From contig JAJZPR010000005.1 in assembly GCA_021847835.1 (NCBI GenBank), positions 89,184 through 153,183 on the forward strand: a DNA stretch of 64,000 bases, in the 5' to 3' direction. Numbering within the stretch: position 1 is the first letter of the stretch; each line of letters opens with the position of its first letter. The translations under genes and the position numbers were made by a program. The notes beneath the pieces were generated by a model. It had not been told where the DNA came from, did not search any database, and was given only the letters and a program-made list of their open reading frames with translations. Source of the stretch: Pseudomonadota bacterium. Lineage in GTDB: Bacteria > Pseudomonadota > Gammaproteobacteria > Burkholderiales > Thiobacillaceae. Of the stretch, positions 48,266-58,180 are shown piece by piece.

Positions 48266-49218
48266 TGTGTCGGCCCCATCAGCATGCTCATCACCGCCAT
48301 GCGCACCGCGATGCCGTAGGTGACCTGCGGCAGGATCACCGACTGCGGGCCGTCGGCGACTTCGGAGTCGATCTCCACGCCGCGGTTCATGGGGCCGGGG
48401 TGCATGACGATGGCGTCGGGCCTGGCCAAGGCCAGCTTTTCCTGGGTCAGGCCGAACTGCTTGAAGTATTCCTGCGCCGAGGGCAGCAACGCCCCTTTCA
48501 TGCGCTCGTTCTGCAGGCGCAGCATGATGACGACGTCGACATCCTTGAGGCCGGCCTTCATGTCGTGGTAGGCGTGCACGCCCATCTGCTCCACGCCGGT
48601 GGGCAGCAGGGTTTTGGGCGCGATCACGCGCACTTCCGGCACGCCCAGCGTGGTGAGCGCGTGGATTTGCGAGCGCGCCACGCGCGAGTGCAGGATGTCG
48701 CCGACGATGGCCACGCGCAAGTTGTGGAAGGCGCCCTTGTAGCGGCGGATGGTGAACACGTCGAGCAGGCCCTGGGTGGGGTGGGCGTGCCGCCCGTCGC
48801 CGGCGTTGACCACGGCGATGTGCGGCGCGACGTGGCGCGCGATGAAGTGCGCCGCACCACTTTGACCATGCCGCACGATGAACATGTCGGCGTGCATGGC
48901 GGTGAGGTTGGCCACGGTGTCGAGCACGGTCTCGCCCTTGCTCTGGCTGGAAGCGGCGATGTTGAGCGTGACCACGTCAGCGGACAGCCGCTTGGCGGCG
49001 ATGTCGAAAGTGGTGCGTGTGCGCGTGGATGGCTCGAAGAACAGGTTGAATATCGCCTTGCCGCGCAGCAGCGGGACTTTCTTCACGTCGCGCTCGCCGA
49101 CATCCATGAAGGTTTCGGCGGTGTCGAGAATCTGGGTGAGGATGCGGGATGGCAGGCCATCCAGCGTCAGCAGGTGCTTGAGTTTGCCGTCGGGAGTGAG
49201 TTGCAGGTTGTCCGGCAT
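48262..49218 (-). CDS. pyrB: Aspartate carbamoyltransferase catalytic subunit
   Basis: Makes carbamoyl-aspartate in pyrimidine synthesis. The 318-residue protein shows [19 protein letters not shown] for carbamoyl phosphate binding, [20 protein letters not shown] and the end [13 protein letters not shown]. It overlaps pyrR by one base and the pyrX gene by four, forming pyrR-pyrB-pyrX. Confidence 0.97.
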   Translation of the reverse strand: MPDNLQLTPDGKLKHLLTLDGLPSRILTQILDTAETFMDVGERDVKKVPLLRGKAIFNLFFEPSTRTRTTFDIAAKRLSADVVTLNIAASSQSKGETVLDTVANLTAMHADMFIVRHGQSGAAHFIARHVAPHIAVVNAGDGRHAHPTQGLLDVFTIRRYKGAFHNLRVAIVGDILHSRVARSQIHALTTLGVPEVRVIAPKTLLPTGVEQMGVHAYHDMKAGLKDVDVVIMLRLQNERMKGALLPSAQEYFKQFGLTQEKLALARPDAIVMHPGPMNRGVEIDSEVADGPQSVILPQVTYGIAVRMAVMSMLMGPTQ

Positions 49219-49712
49219 CAGACGACGGTCAGCGTGAGGAGGCCTTGTTCATTGCGACGCAATTGTACGTTCTGTTGCGGTCCGATATCCAGTGCCATGC
49301 CGCAAAAATCCGGGCGGATGGGCAGCTCGTGGCCGCCGCGGTCCACCAGCACGGCGAGCCTGATCAAGGCCGGGCGGCCGTAGTCGAACAGCTCGTTCAT
49401 GGCGGCGCGCACGGTGCGGCCGGTGTAGAGCACGTCGTCGATCAGGATGATGGGCTGGTCCTCGACCACGAAGGGGATGGCGGAGGGCTTGACCTGCGGG
49501 TGCAGGCCGATGCGCGAGAAATCGTCGCGGTAGAAGGAAATGTCCAGGGTGCCGAGCGGCAAGACAGGCTTGAGCCGCTTGTGCAGTTCCTCGGCCACCC
49601 AGGCGCCGCCCGTGTGGATGCCGACCAGGGCCGTGTCCGGCGTGAGCGTGGGACGGATTTCCCCGGCCAGTTTGTCGAGCAGGCGGGCAACGTCAAGCTG
49701 TGGCGCGTTCAT
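49218..49712 (-). CDS. pyrR: PyrR-like uracil phosphoribosyltransferase / regulator
   Basis: A 164-residue PRTase-fold protein with the PRPP motif [17 protein letters not shown] (about residues 89-105) and [13 protein letters not shown]. PyrR regulates pyr mRNA in Bacillus by binding RNA; in Gram-negative bacteria its role is less clear. I see no obvious PyrR-type antiterminator in the few bases around it. Overlaps ruvX by 20 bases. Confidence 0.93.
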   Translation of the reverse strand: MNAPQLDVARLLDKLAGEIRPTLTPDTALVGIHTGGAWVAEELHKRLKPVLPLGTLDISFYRDDFSRIGLHPQVKPSAIPFVVEDQPIILIDDVLYTGRTVRAAMNELFDYGRPALIRLAVLVDRGGHELPIRPDFCGMALDIGPQQNVQLRRNEQGLLTLTVV

Positions 49713-50118
49713 CGAAAAAACCTTGCAGAATGAGTTGGGCGGCGCGGGCGTCCACGGAATGGCGCGATTTTACCCCCGACTTGTTTGCAGTTTGCATGTC
49801 GCTTGCCGCCTCCGCGCTGGTATAGCGTTCGTCGTGAAGGAAGACAGGCAGCCGGTAGCGTGCCTCCAGCTCCGATGCGAAATTGCGCGCGGCGCGGCTA
49901 AGCTCGTGTTCCGCACCATCTGGATGGAGCGGCAGTCCTACCACCAGAAGGCCTGGCTGCCATTCGGCCATAAGCTTGTCGATGGCGGCAAAGCGCGCCG
50001 CACGTGACTCGGCGGTGAGGGTGGCGAGGGGATGGGCGACGCCGATTTCCAGTTCGCCCGAGGCCACCCCAGTGCGCTTCACTCCGTAGTCGAAGGCGAG
50101 CACCGTTCCTCTGCTCAA
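49693..50118 (-). CDS. ruvX: RuvX/YqgF, RNase H-fold nuclease
   Basis: A 141-residue protein with the family start GTVLAFDYGVKRTGVA (catalytic D10), VGLPLHPDG in the middle and DERYTSAEA with a conserved aspartate and glutamate near the end. It acts in 16S rRNA maturation and was predicted as a Holliday junction resolvase. It lies between yqgE and pyrR, as in many proteobacteria. Confidence 0.95.
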   Translation of the reverse strand: MSRGTVLAFDYGVKRTGVASGELEIGVAHPLATLTAESRAARFAAIDKLMAEWQPGLLVVGLPLHPDGAEHELSRAARNFASELEARYRLPVFLHDERYTSAEAASDMQTANKSGVKSRHSVDARAAQLILQGFFDERATA

Positions 50119-50153
50119 TGGGAATCCTCTGGTAACTGTACAAAAAGCAGGTC

Positions 50154-50231
50154 AGCCACAGAGGACACAGAGTTCACAGAGAAACCCAAGGCGCCGGTAA
50201 TGGCTCTGTGGTCTCTGTGTCCTCTGTGGCT
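50154..50231. repeat. Inverted repeat of CACAGAG units between yqgE and ruvX
   Basis: The outer arms AGCCACAGAGGACACAGAG (50154-50172) and CTCTGTGTCCTCTGTGGCT (50213-50231) are a perfect 19-bp inverted repeat; inner CAGAG-rich and AACCCAAG-type stretches extend the similarity. The right arm is identical to the one at 57439-57457, so this is a dispersed element. It lies within an apparent operon. Confidence 0.75.
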
Positions 50232-50244
50232 TGGGTTTCTGATT

Positions 50245-50802
50245 TCAGGCGTGGCCAGCCTCGTCGGACAGGTTGGAAAAATCGATGCCCAAAAGCTTCA
50301 TGGCCGCGGGCAGGCGTTCCTCCGGCGGCAGGTCGAAAATCACGCGCGGGTCGGCCTCCACGGAAAGCCAGGCGTTCTGCGCCATCTCCTGTTCCAGCTG
50401 GCCGGCCGACCAGCCCGAATAGCCCAGCGAGACCATGAACTTGGCCGGGCCGTTGCCCTGTGAGACGGCTTCCAGCACGTCCTTGGACGTGGTCAGACTC
50501 ACGGCATTGGTGACATTGAGCGTGGAGGAATAGGACTGCGGCGGCGTGTGCAGCACGAAGCCGCGTTCCTGCTGCACCGGGCCGCCCAGGTACACGATCT
50601 GGTCGCCCATGCCCTCGGGCAGGGAGAGGCCGATCTGTTCGAACAGCATGGACAGATCCAGGTCGATGGGCCGGTTGACCACCACCCCCAGGGCACCCTG
50701 TTCGCCGTGGTCGGCGATGTAGGTGAGCGTCCCGGAAAAATTGGGATCCGCCATGTTGGGCATGGCGATCAGAAAGTGATTGGTGAGATTGACGGTGTCC
50801 AT
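50245..50802 (-). CDS. yqgE: YqgE/AlgH family protein
   Basis: A 185-residue DUF179 protein with [25 protein letters not shown] at the start, [11 protein letters not shown], a central [16 protein letters not shown] and [14 protein letters not shown]. The biochemical function is unknown; the gene is nearly always beside ruvX (yqgF) in proteobacteria, as here, where an inverted repeat separates the two. Confidence 0.95.
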   Translation of the reverse strand: MDTVNLTNHFLIAMPNMADPNFSGTLTYIADHGEQGALGVVVNRPIDLDLSMLFEQIGLSLPEGMGDQIVYLGGPVQQERGFVLHTPPQSYSSTLNVTNAVSLTTSKDVLEAVSQGNGPAKFMVSLGYSGWSAGQLEQEMAQNAWLSVEADPRVIFDLPPEERLPAAMKLLGIDFSNLSDEAGHA

Positions 50803-50895
50803 GGTGTTTGAAACATTTTAACCTCACACTACATACTCTGTACTCAGAATCCTGAAAGTGAAATTGGTTCGTTTTATGGATCTTTGCCTAATCCC

Positions 50896-52365
50896 ATGAT
50901 TGAATTCGATATTTCACTTGTCTGGCTGCGGCGCGACCTGCGCCTGCACGACCAGGCTGCGTTTTCCCGTGCGCTTGAGTCCAGCAAGGCGGTGCATGTG
51001 GCGTTCGTGTTCGACACCGGCATTCTCGATGCGTTGCCGTCGCAAAGGGACAGGCGGGTGGAATTCATCCATGGCAGCGTGGCGGCGCTGAAACAGGAAC
51101 TGGAGGCATGGGGGGCGACCCTGCATGTGCTGCACGGCCCGGCAGGCCGGTTGGTGCCGGAATTTGCCCGCGCCATGAACGCGCAGGCGGTGTTTTGTTG
51201 CCGCGACTACGAGCCCGCGGCCATGCGGCGCGATGCCGCGGTGGCCGCAACGCTCGCCGGGCTGGGCATTGCCTTTCATGCCTGCAAGGATCAGGTGATT
51301 TTCGAGCAGGACGAGGTGCTGAACCGGGCCGGCAAGCCGTTCGGCGTGTTCACGCCCTACAAGCAGGCGTGGCTGAAAAAGCTGGAGGCCATCCAGCTCA
51401 GGCCATGGCCTGTGCAGCCGTTTTGCGACAGGCTGGCGAAGGCGCCGCCCGCCCCCATGCCGGGCCTGGAGGAAATCGGCTTCCAGCGCACGGATTTGCA
51501 GGCGCTTGGCGTGCAGCCGGGCGCAGCGGGCGCGAGACGGCTGTTCGAGGATTTTCTCTCGCGCATCGACAATTATCGCGAGGCGCGCAACTTTCCCGCG
51601 CTCAAGGGTCCGTCCGGCCTCTCGGTGCATTTGCGTTTCGGCACCGTTTCCATCCGCGAACTGGCGGCCGCGGCGCTGGGCATCGGCGGCGCCGGGGCGG
51701 AAACCTGGCTGTCGGAACTGATCTGGCGCGAGTTCTATCAGCAGATCCTGTGGCATCACCCGCGCGTGGCCGAAGGGCGGTGCTACAAGCTTGAATTCGA
51801 TGCGATCGAATGGCCCGATCCGCCGGGGCATTTCGAAGCCTGGTGCGAAGCGCGCACCGGCTATCCTTTGGTGGATGCGGCCATGCGCCAGTTCAGGCAG
51901 ACCGGCTACCTGCACAACCGCCTGCGCATGGTGGCGGCAAGCTTCCTGGTGAAGGACCTGCTGGTGGACTGGCGCCGGGGCGAGCGCTATTTCGCCGACC
52001 ATCTGATCGACTTCGACCTGGCTTCAAACTCGGGCGGCTGGCAGTGGGCAGCCTCGGTGGGCTGCGATGCGCAGCCCTGGTTCCGGATTTTCAACCCGGT
52101 CATGCAGTCGGAAAGGTTCGACCCCGGGGGCAGGTTCATCCGCCGTTACCTGCCGGAACTGGCGCGCGTGCCCGACAAGTACATCCACGCACCCTGGAGC
52201 ATGCCGGCGAAAGTTCAGGCGGAATGCGGCGTGAGGCCCGGCCGGGAGTATCCCTTGCCCGTCGTGGAGCACGGAAGCCAGCGCGAAAAGGCGCTGGCTT
52301 TGTTCAGGCGAGCGGCTTCCGCAAAGGCCGGGGCGCGCCTCAGCCCTTCTGGCCGTCCCGGCTGA
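50896..52365 (+). CDS. phrB: Deoxyribodipyrimidine photolyase (cryptochrome/photolyase family)
   Basis: A 489-residue FAD enzyme that repairs UV-made pyrimidine dimers with blue light. An N-terminal antenna domain starts SLVWLRRDLRLHDQ. The C-terminal FAD domain has GPSGLSVHLRFGTVSIREL, WLSELIWREFYQQIL, the TGYPLVDAAMRQFRQTGYLHNRLRM signature and DLASNSGGWQWAASVG. The length fits class I CPD photolyases. ATG at 50896 chosen over a TTG four codons upstream. The end overlaps the convergent MscS gene by 26 bases. Confidence 0.95.
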   Translation: MIEFDISLVWLRRDLRLHDQAAFSRALESSKAVHVAFVFDTGILDALPSQRDRRVEFIHGSVAALKQELEAWGATLHVLHGPAGRLVPEFARAMNAQAVFCCRDYEPAAMRRDAAVAATLAGLGIAFHACKDQVIFEQDEVLNRAGKPFGVFTPYKQAWLKKLEAIQLRPWPVQPFCDRLAKAPPAPMPGLEEIGFQRTDLQALGVQPGAAGARRLFEDFLSRIDNYREARNFPALKGPSGLSVHLRFGTVSIRELAAAALGIGGAGAETWLSELIWREFYQQILWHHPRVAEGRCYKLEFDAIEWPDPPGHFEAWCEARTGYPLVDAAMRQFRQTGYLHNRLRMVAASFLVKDLLVDWRRGERYFADHLIDFDLASNSGGWQWAASVGCDAQPWFRIFNPVMQSERFDPGGRFIRRYLPELARVPDKYIHAPWSMPAKVQAECGVRPGREYPLPVVEHGSQREKALALFRRAASAKAGARLSPSGRPG

Positions 52366-53263
52366 GGAGGTGGAAGGGCGGCGCGGAGCCGTCCTTGCTC
52401 TGCCCGGCATAGACGGTGAGATGCGGGTAGGGAATCTCGATGCCGCGCGCATCGAACACGTGCTTCAGGCGGCGCAGAAATTCGCGCCTGACCGTCCATT
52501 GCTGGATGGGCATGACCTTGATGCGCATGCGGATCATCACCGCGGAATCCGCCCAGTTGTCGACGCCGGCCACGTCGACATCCTCCAGCACGAGGTCCCT
52601 GAACTTCTCATCGGCGCGGATTTCCGCGGCCACCTCGCGGATGATGGAGAAAATCTCCTCGACGTCCTCGCGGTAAGCTACGCCGATGTCGACCACCGCG
52701 AAGGAGTAGTCGCGTGTCATGTTGGTGACGGTGTCGATCTGGCCGTTGGGCACGAAATGCACGTTGCCGTCGTAGCTGCGCAGGCGCACGTAGCGCAAGG
52801 TGACTTCTTCCACCAGGCCGGCCTTGCCGCCGGCTTCCACCACGTCGCCGTGGCGGATCTGGTCCTCCAGCAAGAGGAACAGCCCGCTGAAATAATCCTT
52901 GACCAGGCTTTGCGCGCCGAAGCCGACAGCCAGGCCGAGCACGCCGGCGGCGGCGAGGATGGGCGCGATGGAGATGCCCAGTTCGGTCAGCACCAGCATG
53001 CCCGCCACGGCGGTGATGAGGACGTTGGCGGCGTAGCGGAACACGCGGCCCAGGGTTTCCAGGCGCTGCTTTTCCTGCAGGCTGACCCTGCGGTTCCCCA
53101 TGTACTCGCGGAAACCGCGGATGCCCTTGTTGGCGAGCAGCTTCAGCACCCAGGCGCCGATGAGGATGATTACGATGTGGATGGCGCCTTGGGCCATGGC
53201 GCCAAGTTTGTCGGCGTCGGTGAGGCCGAGCGAGGCAAGCAAGTCTTCCATTTCCGTCTCCAT
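52340..53263 (-). CDS. Small-conductance mechanosensitive channel (MscS family)
   Basis: A 307-residue inner-membrane channel with three hydrophobic helices in the first 135 residues. The pore helix lies in VLGLAVGFGAQSLVKDYFSGLFLLLE, and the beta domain follows with GDVVEAGGKAGLVEEVTLRYVRLRSYDGNVHFVPNG-like sequence. It opens under membrane tension to release solutes. The cytoplasmic C-terminal domain is of usual size. Confidence 0.94.
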   Translation of the reverse strand: METEMEDLLASLGLTDADKLGAMAQGAIHIVIILIGAWVLKLLANKGIRGFREYMGNRRVSLQEKQRLETLGRVFRYAANVLITAVAGMLVLTELGISIAPILAAAGVLGLAVGFGAQSLVKDYFSGLFLLLEDQIRHGDVVEAGGKAGLVEEVTLRYVRLRSYDGNVHFVPNGQIDTVTNMTRDYSFAVVDIGVAYREDVEEIFSIIREVAAEIRADEKFRDLVLEDVDVAGVDNWADSAVMIRMRIKVMPIQQWTVRREFLRRLKHVFDARGIEIPYPHLTVYAGQSKDGSAPPFHLLSRDGQKG

Positions 53264-53360
53264 TGCAGTGAAGAATGTCCGTAAGGCGTCGTCATTGCTA
53301 GTCAGCGCGAGACTGGAAAAGTTCAGGCCCGCGGTTCGCCCGCGTGGACATAGGGCACAA

Positions 53361-53385
53361 AAAAGCCGGGCGTTGCCCGGCTTTT
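53361..53385 (-). terminator. Rho-independent terminator of fbp
   Basis: AAAAGCCGGGC (53361-53371) and GCCCGGCTTTT (53375-53385) form an 11-bp stem with a three-base loop. Extra A residues upstream give a U tract on the leftward transcript. It lies about 20 bases past the fbp stop. Confidence 0.85.
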
Positions 53386-53405
53386 CATTGTCTTGCGGCG
53401 ACAGT

Positions 53406-54428
53406 TCAGGCCGCCTGGGCGTGGTGGTAGCCGGTGATGATGTCCACTTCGTTCCTGGAGCCGAGCACCACGGGCACGCGCTGGTGGATGGCTTGCGGCT
53501 GGATGTCGAGAATGCGCTCGCGGCCGGTGGTGGCGGCGCCGCCGGCCTGCTCGACGATGAAGGCCATGGGGTTGGCTTCGTACATCAGGCGCAGCTTGCC
53601 GCCCTTCTCGCGCAGCTTCTCGTCCATGGGATACATGAACACGCCGCCGCGGGTGAGGATGCGGTGCACTTCGGCCACCATGGAGGCGACCCAGCGCATG
53701 TTGAAGTCCTTGCCGCGCGGACCTTCCTTGCCGGCCAGGCACTCGTCCACATAGCGGCGCACCGGCTGCTCCCAGAAGCGGTAGTTCGACATGTTGATGG
53801 CGAATTCCCTGGTGTCGGCCGGGATGGTCATGTTCTCGTGGGTGAGCACGAACTCGCCGACGTTGGGGTCGAGCGTGAAGCCGTTGACGCCGCGGCCGGT
53901 GGTCAGCACCAGCATGGTGGAGGGGCCGTACAGAGCGTAGCCGGCGCAGACCTGCTTGGCGCCGGGCTGCATGAAGGCTTCCACCGGGGTGGGACCGTCC
54001 ACGTTTTCGTTGCCGGGGCAGCGCAGGATGGAGAAGATGGAGCCGACGGAGACGTTGACGTCGATGTTGGAGGAGCCGTCGAGCGGATCGAACATCAGCA
54101 GGTACTTGCCGCGCGGGTTGCCTTCGGGAATCTGGTAGACCTCGTCCATTTCCTCGGAAGCCATGGCGGCGAGGTGGCCGGCCCATTCGTTGCGCTTGAG
54201 GAAAATCTCGTTGGAGATCACGTCCATCTTCTTCTGGTCTTCGCCCTGCACGTTCTCGGTGCCGGCCGCGCCCAGCACGCCCAGCAGGCCGCCGTGGTTG
54301 ACGCCGTTGGAAATCATCTTGCAGGCGGTGGCAACGTCGTTCAGAAGGCCGGTGAATTCGCCGGTGGCGCCGGGGATGTGGCGCTGTTCTTCGATGATGA
54401 ATTGGGTGAGGGTGGTTCCGAGATGCAT
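53406..54428 (-). CDS. fbp: Fructose-1,6-bisphosphatase, class I
   Basis: Hydrolyses fructose 1,6-bisphosphate in gluconeogenesis and, in autotrophs, the Calvin cycle. The 340-residue protein has the metal motif [16 protein letters not shown] (about residue 110), [12 protein letters not shown] and [21 protein letters not shown]. Full length, with its own terminator. No Calvin-cycle genes lie nearby, so gluconeogenesis is the safe reading. Confidence 0.97.
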   Translation of the reverse strand: MHLGTTLTQFIIEEQRHIPGATGEFTGLLNDVATACKMISNGVNHGGLLGVLGAAGTENVQGEDQKKMDVISNEIFLKRNEWAGHLAAMASEEMDEVYQIPEGNPRGKYLLMFDPLDGSSNIDVNVSVGSIFSILRCPGNENVDGPTPVEAFMQPGAKQVCAGYALYGPSTMLVLTTGRGVNGFTLDPNVGEFVLTHENMTIPADTREFAINMSNYRFWEQPVRRYVDECLAGKEGPRGKDFNMRWVASMVAEVHRILTRGGVFMYPMDEKLREKGGKLRLMYEANPMAFIVEQAGGAATTGRERILDIQPQAIHQRVPVVLGSRNEVDIITGYHHAQAA

Positions 54429-54515
54429 GGCGCGCTCCAGAAAGTCAGAATATCAGCAAAGCTGAATATTCTATCACCGGAGCAAAAATAGACCTAATGG
54501 TCTGATTAAAAACGT

Positions 54516-55445
54516 TTATTCGACGCTTTCCAACTGGTCGGAACGGGTGAATCTCCAGGTGCGGGTGATGTCGAAGGCGATGTCGCGCCCGCCCTGGTTG
54601 GCGAAAGCGGCCGGCGCGCCGCCGGCCTTCCAGATGGCTTCGCGCATTTCCCGCGGGAATGGCGCATAGGGCGCTCCCAGGTTGACGATGTTGATGGCGG
54701 CCTGGTCCAGTATCTTGGAACCGGAGGTTTTCTCGATTTCGACCTTCTCCACGGTCCCGTCGGCATAAAGCGAGACGGTGAGGCTCAGGCTGCCGTAGAT
54801 GCGCTGCTGGCGCGCGGCTTCCGGGTAGTTGAGGTTGCCGATCTTTTCCACCTTGGCCACCCAGTCTTCCACGTAGCGAGCGTAAGCGTAGTTTTTGGCG
54901 TTGGCGCCGACGAAGTCGCGGCGCGGGCGTTTCTGGTATTCGTCCCAGGTGCGTGAAATCTGGGCCTGGAGCCTGGCGGCTTCGGTGGCCTGCGCCATCA
55001 GGTCGGCGCTGTCGACTTCGTGGCGCGGCGCGGGGCGCGGCGCAGTTTCCACGGCAGCCTTGCTCTGGAGCTGGGTCATCAGCTGGCGCGCCTGCTTCTC
55101 GAGCTGCCTGACGCGAGCCCGGGCTGCTTCCACGCTGGCCTCGGCAGGCATGGGCTTGAAGGGCAGCGGGCTCTTGGCCTTGCGGTCTTCGTCCACGTTG
55201 CCGCCGCCGGCCAGATCGGCCTGCGCCAGCACCTCCGGATTGAGCGGCGCCTCGCGGGTCTTGGCGTTGACCAGCACCACTTCCATGGGCGGGGTGAGGT
55301 CCTCGAAATGCCGCGGATTGACCAGGGTGAACTGGCTGGACAGGACGATGCCGTGCAGCGCGAACGAAGCCATCAGGGCCAGCGCGATGCGCATGTCGCG
55401 CTCGCTGGGTGCGGCTAGCTGTTGAGGCTGTACGGCTGTCTGCAT
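54516..55445 (-). CDS. TonB-family energy-transducing protein
   Basis: A 309-residue protein with one N-terminal membrane helix (about residues 19-37) and a helical, probably coiled-coil periplasmic linker (EAARARVRQLEKQARQLM). A C-terminal TonB domain has NYPEAARQQRIYGSLSLTVSLYADGTVEKVEIEKTSGSKILDQAAI-like sequence. Such proteins couple proton-motive force to outer-membrane receptors; no exbBD genes are adjacent. Its ATG follows the RNB nuclease stop by two bases, so the two are co-transcribed. Confidence 0.88.
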   Translation of the reverse strand: MQTAVQPQQLAAPSERDMRIALALMASFALHGIVLSSQFTLVNPRHFEDLTPPMEVVLVNAKTREAPLNPEVLAQADLAGGGNVDEDRKAKSPLPFKPMPAEASVEAARARVRQLEKQARQLMTQLQSKAAVETAPRPAPRHEVDSADLMAQATEAARLQAQISRTWDEYQKRPRRDFVGANAKNYAYARYVEDWVAKVEKIGNLNYPEAARQQRIYGSLSLTVSLYADGTVEKVEIEKTSGSKILDQAAINIVNLGAPYAPFPREMREAIWKAGGAPAAFANQGGRDIAFDITRTWRFTRSDQLESVE

Positions 55446-55447
55446 AG

Positions 55448-57301
55448 CTAGCTTGATTCTACGGAAGCCGTCTCCACAGTGCCAGCATATTCCGCATGCA
55501 GTTCCAGGCCCAGCAGGTCGATGCCGGACAGGCCGAAGCGCACGACGGTATCTGCCGCCAGGCCGGACGGCAGCGAAGACGCCTTCACTACCAGCGGCAG
55601 GCCGTTCAGGCGCGCGAGGTCGTCGCGGATGACGTTGGCAGTGATCTCGGCCACGTTCTCCTGCAGCAGCCAGCGCAGGCACCAGTAGCGCTCCATGCGG
55701 CGCTGGAAGTCGGCGTAGGCGTCGTAGGTCAGCTCGAAGTCGCGCACCGCCGCGAACAGGAAATCGCTGCGCGGGCCGTAGGGCGGAGCTGCGTCCTGCA
55801 CCAGGCTCAGGATCTGGCGCTGGTTTAGGAGGTCGACGTAGCGCCTGAGCGGCGAGCTCGACCAGGCGTAGTTCTCCACGCCCAGGCCCTGGTGGATGCC
55901 GGGTTGGGTGGCCATGCGCGTCTTGCCCATGCTCTGGTTGCGGAAAATGCCGGGCACGTCCTTTTCCTTGAGCCAGCCGCCCCAGCGGCTGTTGGCCAGG
56001 ATCATCAGCTCGGCCACCACCTTGTCGATGGGGCTGCCGCGCTTGCGCGGGACGATCTCGACGCGTCCGTTTTCGATCCTGAAGTTGTAGTCCTGGCGGT
56101 TGCTCTGGTTGGCGGCACCGCGCGCGGCTTCCAGCGTGCTGGCGAAGCCCCACAGCCATTCAAGCTCGCGCTTGTAGGGGTAGTCCGAACCAGTTCCAAT
56201 GGTGTCTTCGTTGAACTGCACATCGAGGGTTTCATGGCGCAGGTTGTCGGCGATGCGGACCGCCTCCAGACGGGTTTCCATGTTTTGAATGGAGAAATCC
56301 GCGGCCACATCCAGGTACATCGACAGCGCCGGGCAATGCTGGCCCTCGATCAGGGTGTAGTGCCCGATCACCGCATCGGGCAGCATGGTGATCTTGTCGC
56401 CGGGAAAATACACCGTCGACAGCCTTGCGCGCGCGATGTCGTCGAGCTGCGAGCCGGGCGGGATGCCCAGCGCCGGGCAGGCGATGTGGATGCCGACACG
56501 GACGCCGCCGTCAACCCTGAATTGCAGCGAAAACGCGTCGTCGATTTCGGTGGTGGCGGCATCGTCGATGCTGAAGGCGGCGGCTTCCGCTTCCGGCAGG
56601 CCGGGCGGGTCGAAGGGTTCTGCGATCTCGGGGAAGCCCGTGCCCTTGGGGAAATACTCCAGCAGGAATTGCGCCTTGTGCAGCGCCTCGATGTCCTGAA
56701 TGCCGCCGCAGCGGTTGAGAAGATGCAGCGCGGATTCGCCGGTCTGCGCGCAGGCGGCATCGAGCGCCTTCCAGGGCAGGCTGTTCTTGTCCGGCTTGAA
56801 CAAGAGGCGATGGATGTCGGCGTCCCACGCGGGCAGCCTGCCGCCAACCAGCTCGTTCTTCCAGTCTTCGATCTGCGCCGTTTCACGCGCCTTGCGTTCG
56901 ACGCTGGCCTTGGCCGCGGCGAGGTTCTCCGCCGGCGCCGGCTTGAATCGCCCGCGCCCCTTCTTGTAGAAGTGCATGGGCGAATCGAACAGGCGCATGA
57001 GGATGCCGGCGGCCTCGACAGGCTGCGGCGCGTGGCCGAAATATTCCTCGGCGAGCTTGTGGTAATCGAATTCCTCGCTGCCGGCGACTTCCCACAGGAA
57101 GTCGGCTTCGGCCTCGTCGCTTACCTTATGTGCAGCATCCATGAAGGCCACAGGCTCGGGCGCGGCAAAGCGCTGGAACACCCGGTCGGCCTTGATCTTG
57201 GAGCGCTTGCCCGAGGCGGCTTCCACCTGCAGCGAGGCGTCGGTTTCGCTCATGATGCGCCCGGCCTTGAACTGGCCGTCTTCTTCGTAAAAAACAAACA
57301 T
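55448..57301 (-). CDS. RNB-domain exoribonuclease (RNase II-like)
   Basis: A 617-residue protein with a catalytic RNB domain at about residues 235-520. It contains FSIDDAATTEIDDAFSLQF with the acidic metal-binding residues, YFPGDKITMLPD and WSSSPLRRYVDLLNQRQIL. The N-terminal third differs from E. coli RNase II and resembles the shorter RNB proteins often found beside tonB in betaproteobacteria. Expected activity is 3'-5' RNA degradation. Preceded by a repeat element. Confidence 0.9.
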   Translation of the reverse strand: MFVFYEEDGQFKAGRIMSETDASLQVEAASGKRSKIKADRVFQRFAAPEPVAFMDAAHKVSDEAEADFLWEVAGSEEFDYHKLAEEYFGHAPQPVEAAGILMRLFDSPMHFYKKGRGRFKPAPAENLAAAKASVERKARETAQIEDWKNELVGGRLPAWDADIHRLLFKPDKNSLPWKALDAACAQTGESALHLLNRCGGIQDIEALHKAQFLLEYFPKGTGFPEIAEPFDPPGLPEAEAAAFSIDDAATTEIDDAFSLQFRVDGGVRVGIHIACPALGIPPGSQLDDIARARLSTVYFPGDKITMLPDAVIGHYTLIEGQHCPALSMYLDVAADFSIQNMETRLEAVRIADNLRHETLDVQFNEDTIGTGSDYPYKRELEWLWGFASTLEAARGAANQSNRQDYNFRIENGRVEIVPRKRGSPIDKVVAELMILANSRWGGWLKEKDVPGIFRNQSMGKTRMATQPGIHQGLGVENYAWSSSPLRRYVDLLNQRQILSLVQDAAPPYGPRSDFLFAAVRDFELTYDAYADFQRRMERYWCLRWLLQENVAEITANVIRDDLARLNGLPLVVKASSLPSGLAADTVVRFGLSGIDLLGLELHAEYAGTVETASVESS

Positions 57302-57326
57302 CGTTAAACTTTAAAACCTCAATTCA

Positions 57327-57457
57327 AGCCACAGAGAACACAGAGTTCACAGAGAGAAAAGCGAAAGCTTGCGTAGTTGCGGCGAATACTCTCTGGGTGA
57401 TGCTGCCTGTACATCAGGGAAGAGATTTTCTCTGAGTTCTCTGTGTCCTCTGTGGCT
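57327..57457. repeat. Inverted repeat of CACAGAG units between yqiA-like gene and RNB gene
   Basis: AGCCACAGAGAACACAGAG (57327-57345) and CTCTGTGTCCTCTGTGGCT (57439-57457) pair over 19 bases with one mismatch and enclose about 93 bases without a gene. The right arm is identical to that of the element at 50154-50231, making these two copies of one repeat family. Confidence 0.75.
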
Positions 57458-57469
57458 GACTGTTTTAGA

Positions 57470-58024
57470 TTAAAAACAATCGATGAAGGGCAGCAGGTCG
57501 ACGAAGCGGGTAAAGCCGTGGTCGCCGCCCTGCAGGATGACCTGGTGGGCTTCGCGGTAATACGCCACCGAATCCTTGTAATCCAGCACTTCGTCGCCGG
57601 TTTCCACCATCAGCAGCAGATTGGTGGGTTGTGCCGGTGCGGGCTCGTCCATCGCGGCCAGGGCGTTCAAGTGCGACTGGGTGAACTCGTACTCCTCGCC
57701 GGTGTGCCAGTTTTTCTGCGGGCCGAGCGCGTCGCGCAACAAGAGTTGCGGGTGCACCGCCGGGTTGATGAGCACGGCGCGCAAACCGTAGCGCCCGGCC
57801 AATACCGTGGCGTAGAAGCCGCCCAATGACGAACCGATCAGCTTGACCGGGGTTTTTGCCGATTCGATGACGCGCGACAGTTCCGCGATGGCGGCGGCGG
57901 GCTGGTGCGGCAGGTCGGGGCAGGCCCATTCATGGCCGCGTCCCTGCGCTTCCAGCCATTTTTTCAGCTCCTGCGCCTTGCCGGAACCGGAGGTGGAATT
58001 GAATCCGTGGATGTAGAGAATCAT
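57470..58024 (-). CDS. YqiA-like alpha/beta-hydrolase esterase
   Basis: A 184-residue small hydrolase starting MILYIHGFNSTSGSGKAQ. The nucleophile elbow is GSSLGG (Ser66), with the acid in VETGDEVLDY and histidine in GGDHGFTRF completing the usual triad. It matches the UPF0227/YqiA esterase family; the natural substrate is unknown. The 156 bases upstream, before the AAA gene, hold no gene I can defend. Confidence 0.9.
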   Translation of the reverse strand: MILYIHGFNSTSGSGKAQELKKWLEAQGRGHEWACPDLPHQPAAAIAELSRVIESAKTPVKLIGSSLGGFYATVLAGRYGLRAVLINPAVHPQLLLRDALGPQKNWHTGEEYEFTQSHLNALAAMDEPAPAQPTNLLLMVETGDEVLDYKDSVAYYREAHQVILQGGDHGFTRFVDLLPFIDCF

Positions 58025-58180
58025 TGACGCATTTTACCGGGGCAGCGGGGATTCCCGAAATTCCGCTCAGCCAGGCAGCCGCCAAGGGCGAGCGCGTGAA
58101 GATCGTGCTGTACGGAAAGTGCCTGCCGCACAAGACCTGTGGATTTCTGGTTTGGCGACAGGCCGCGGATCAACCGCAGT

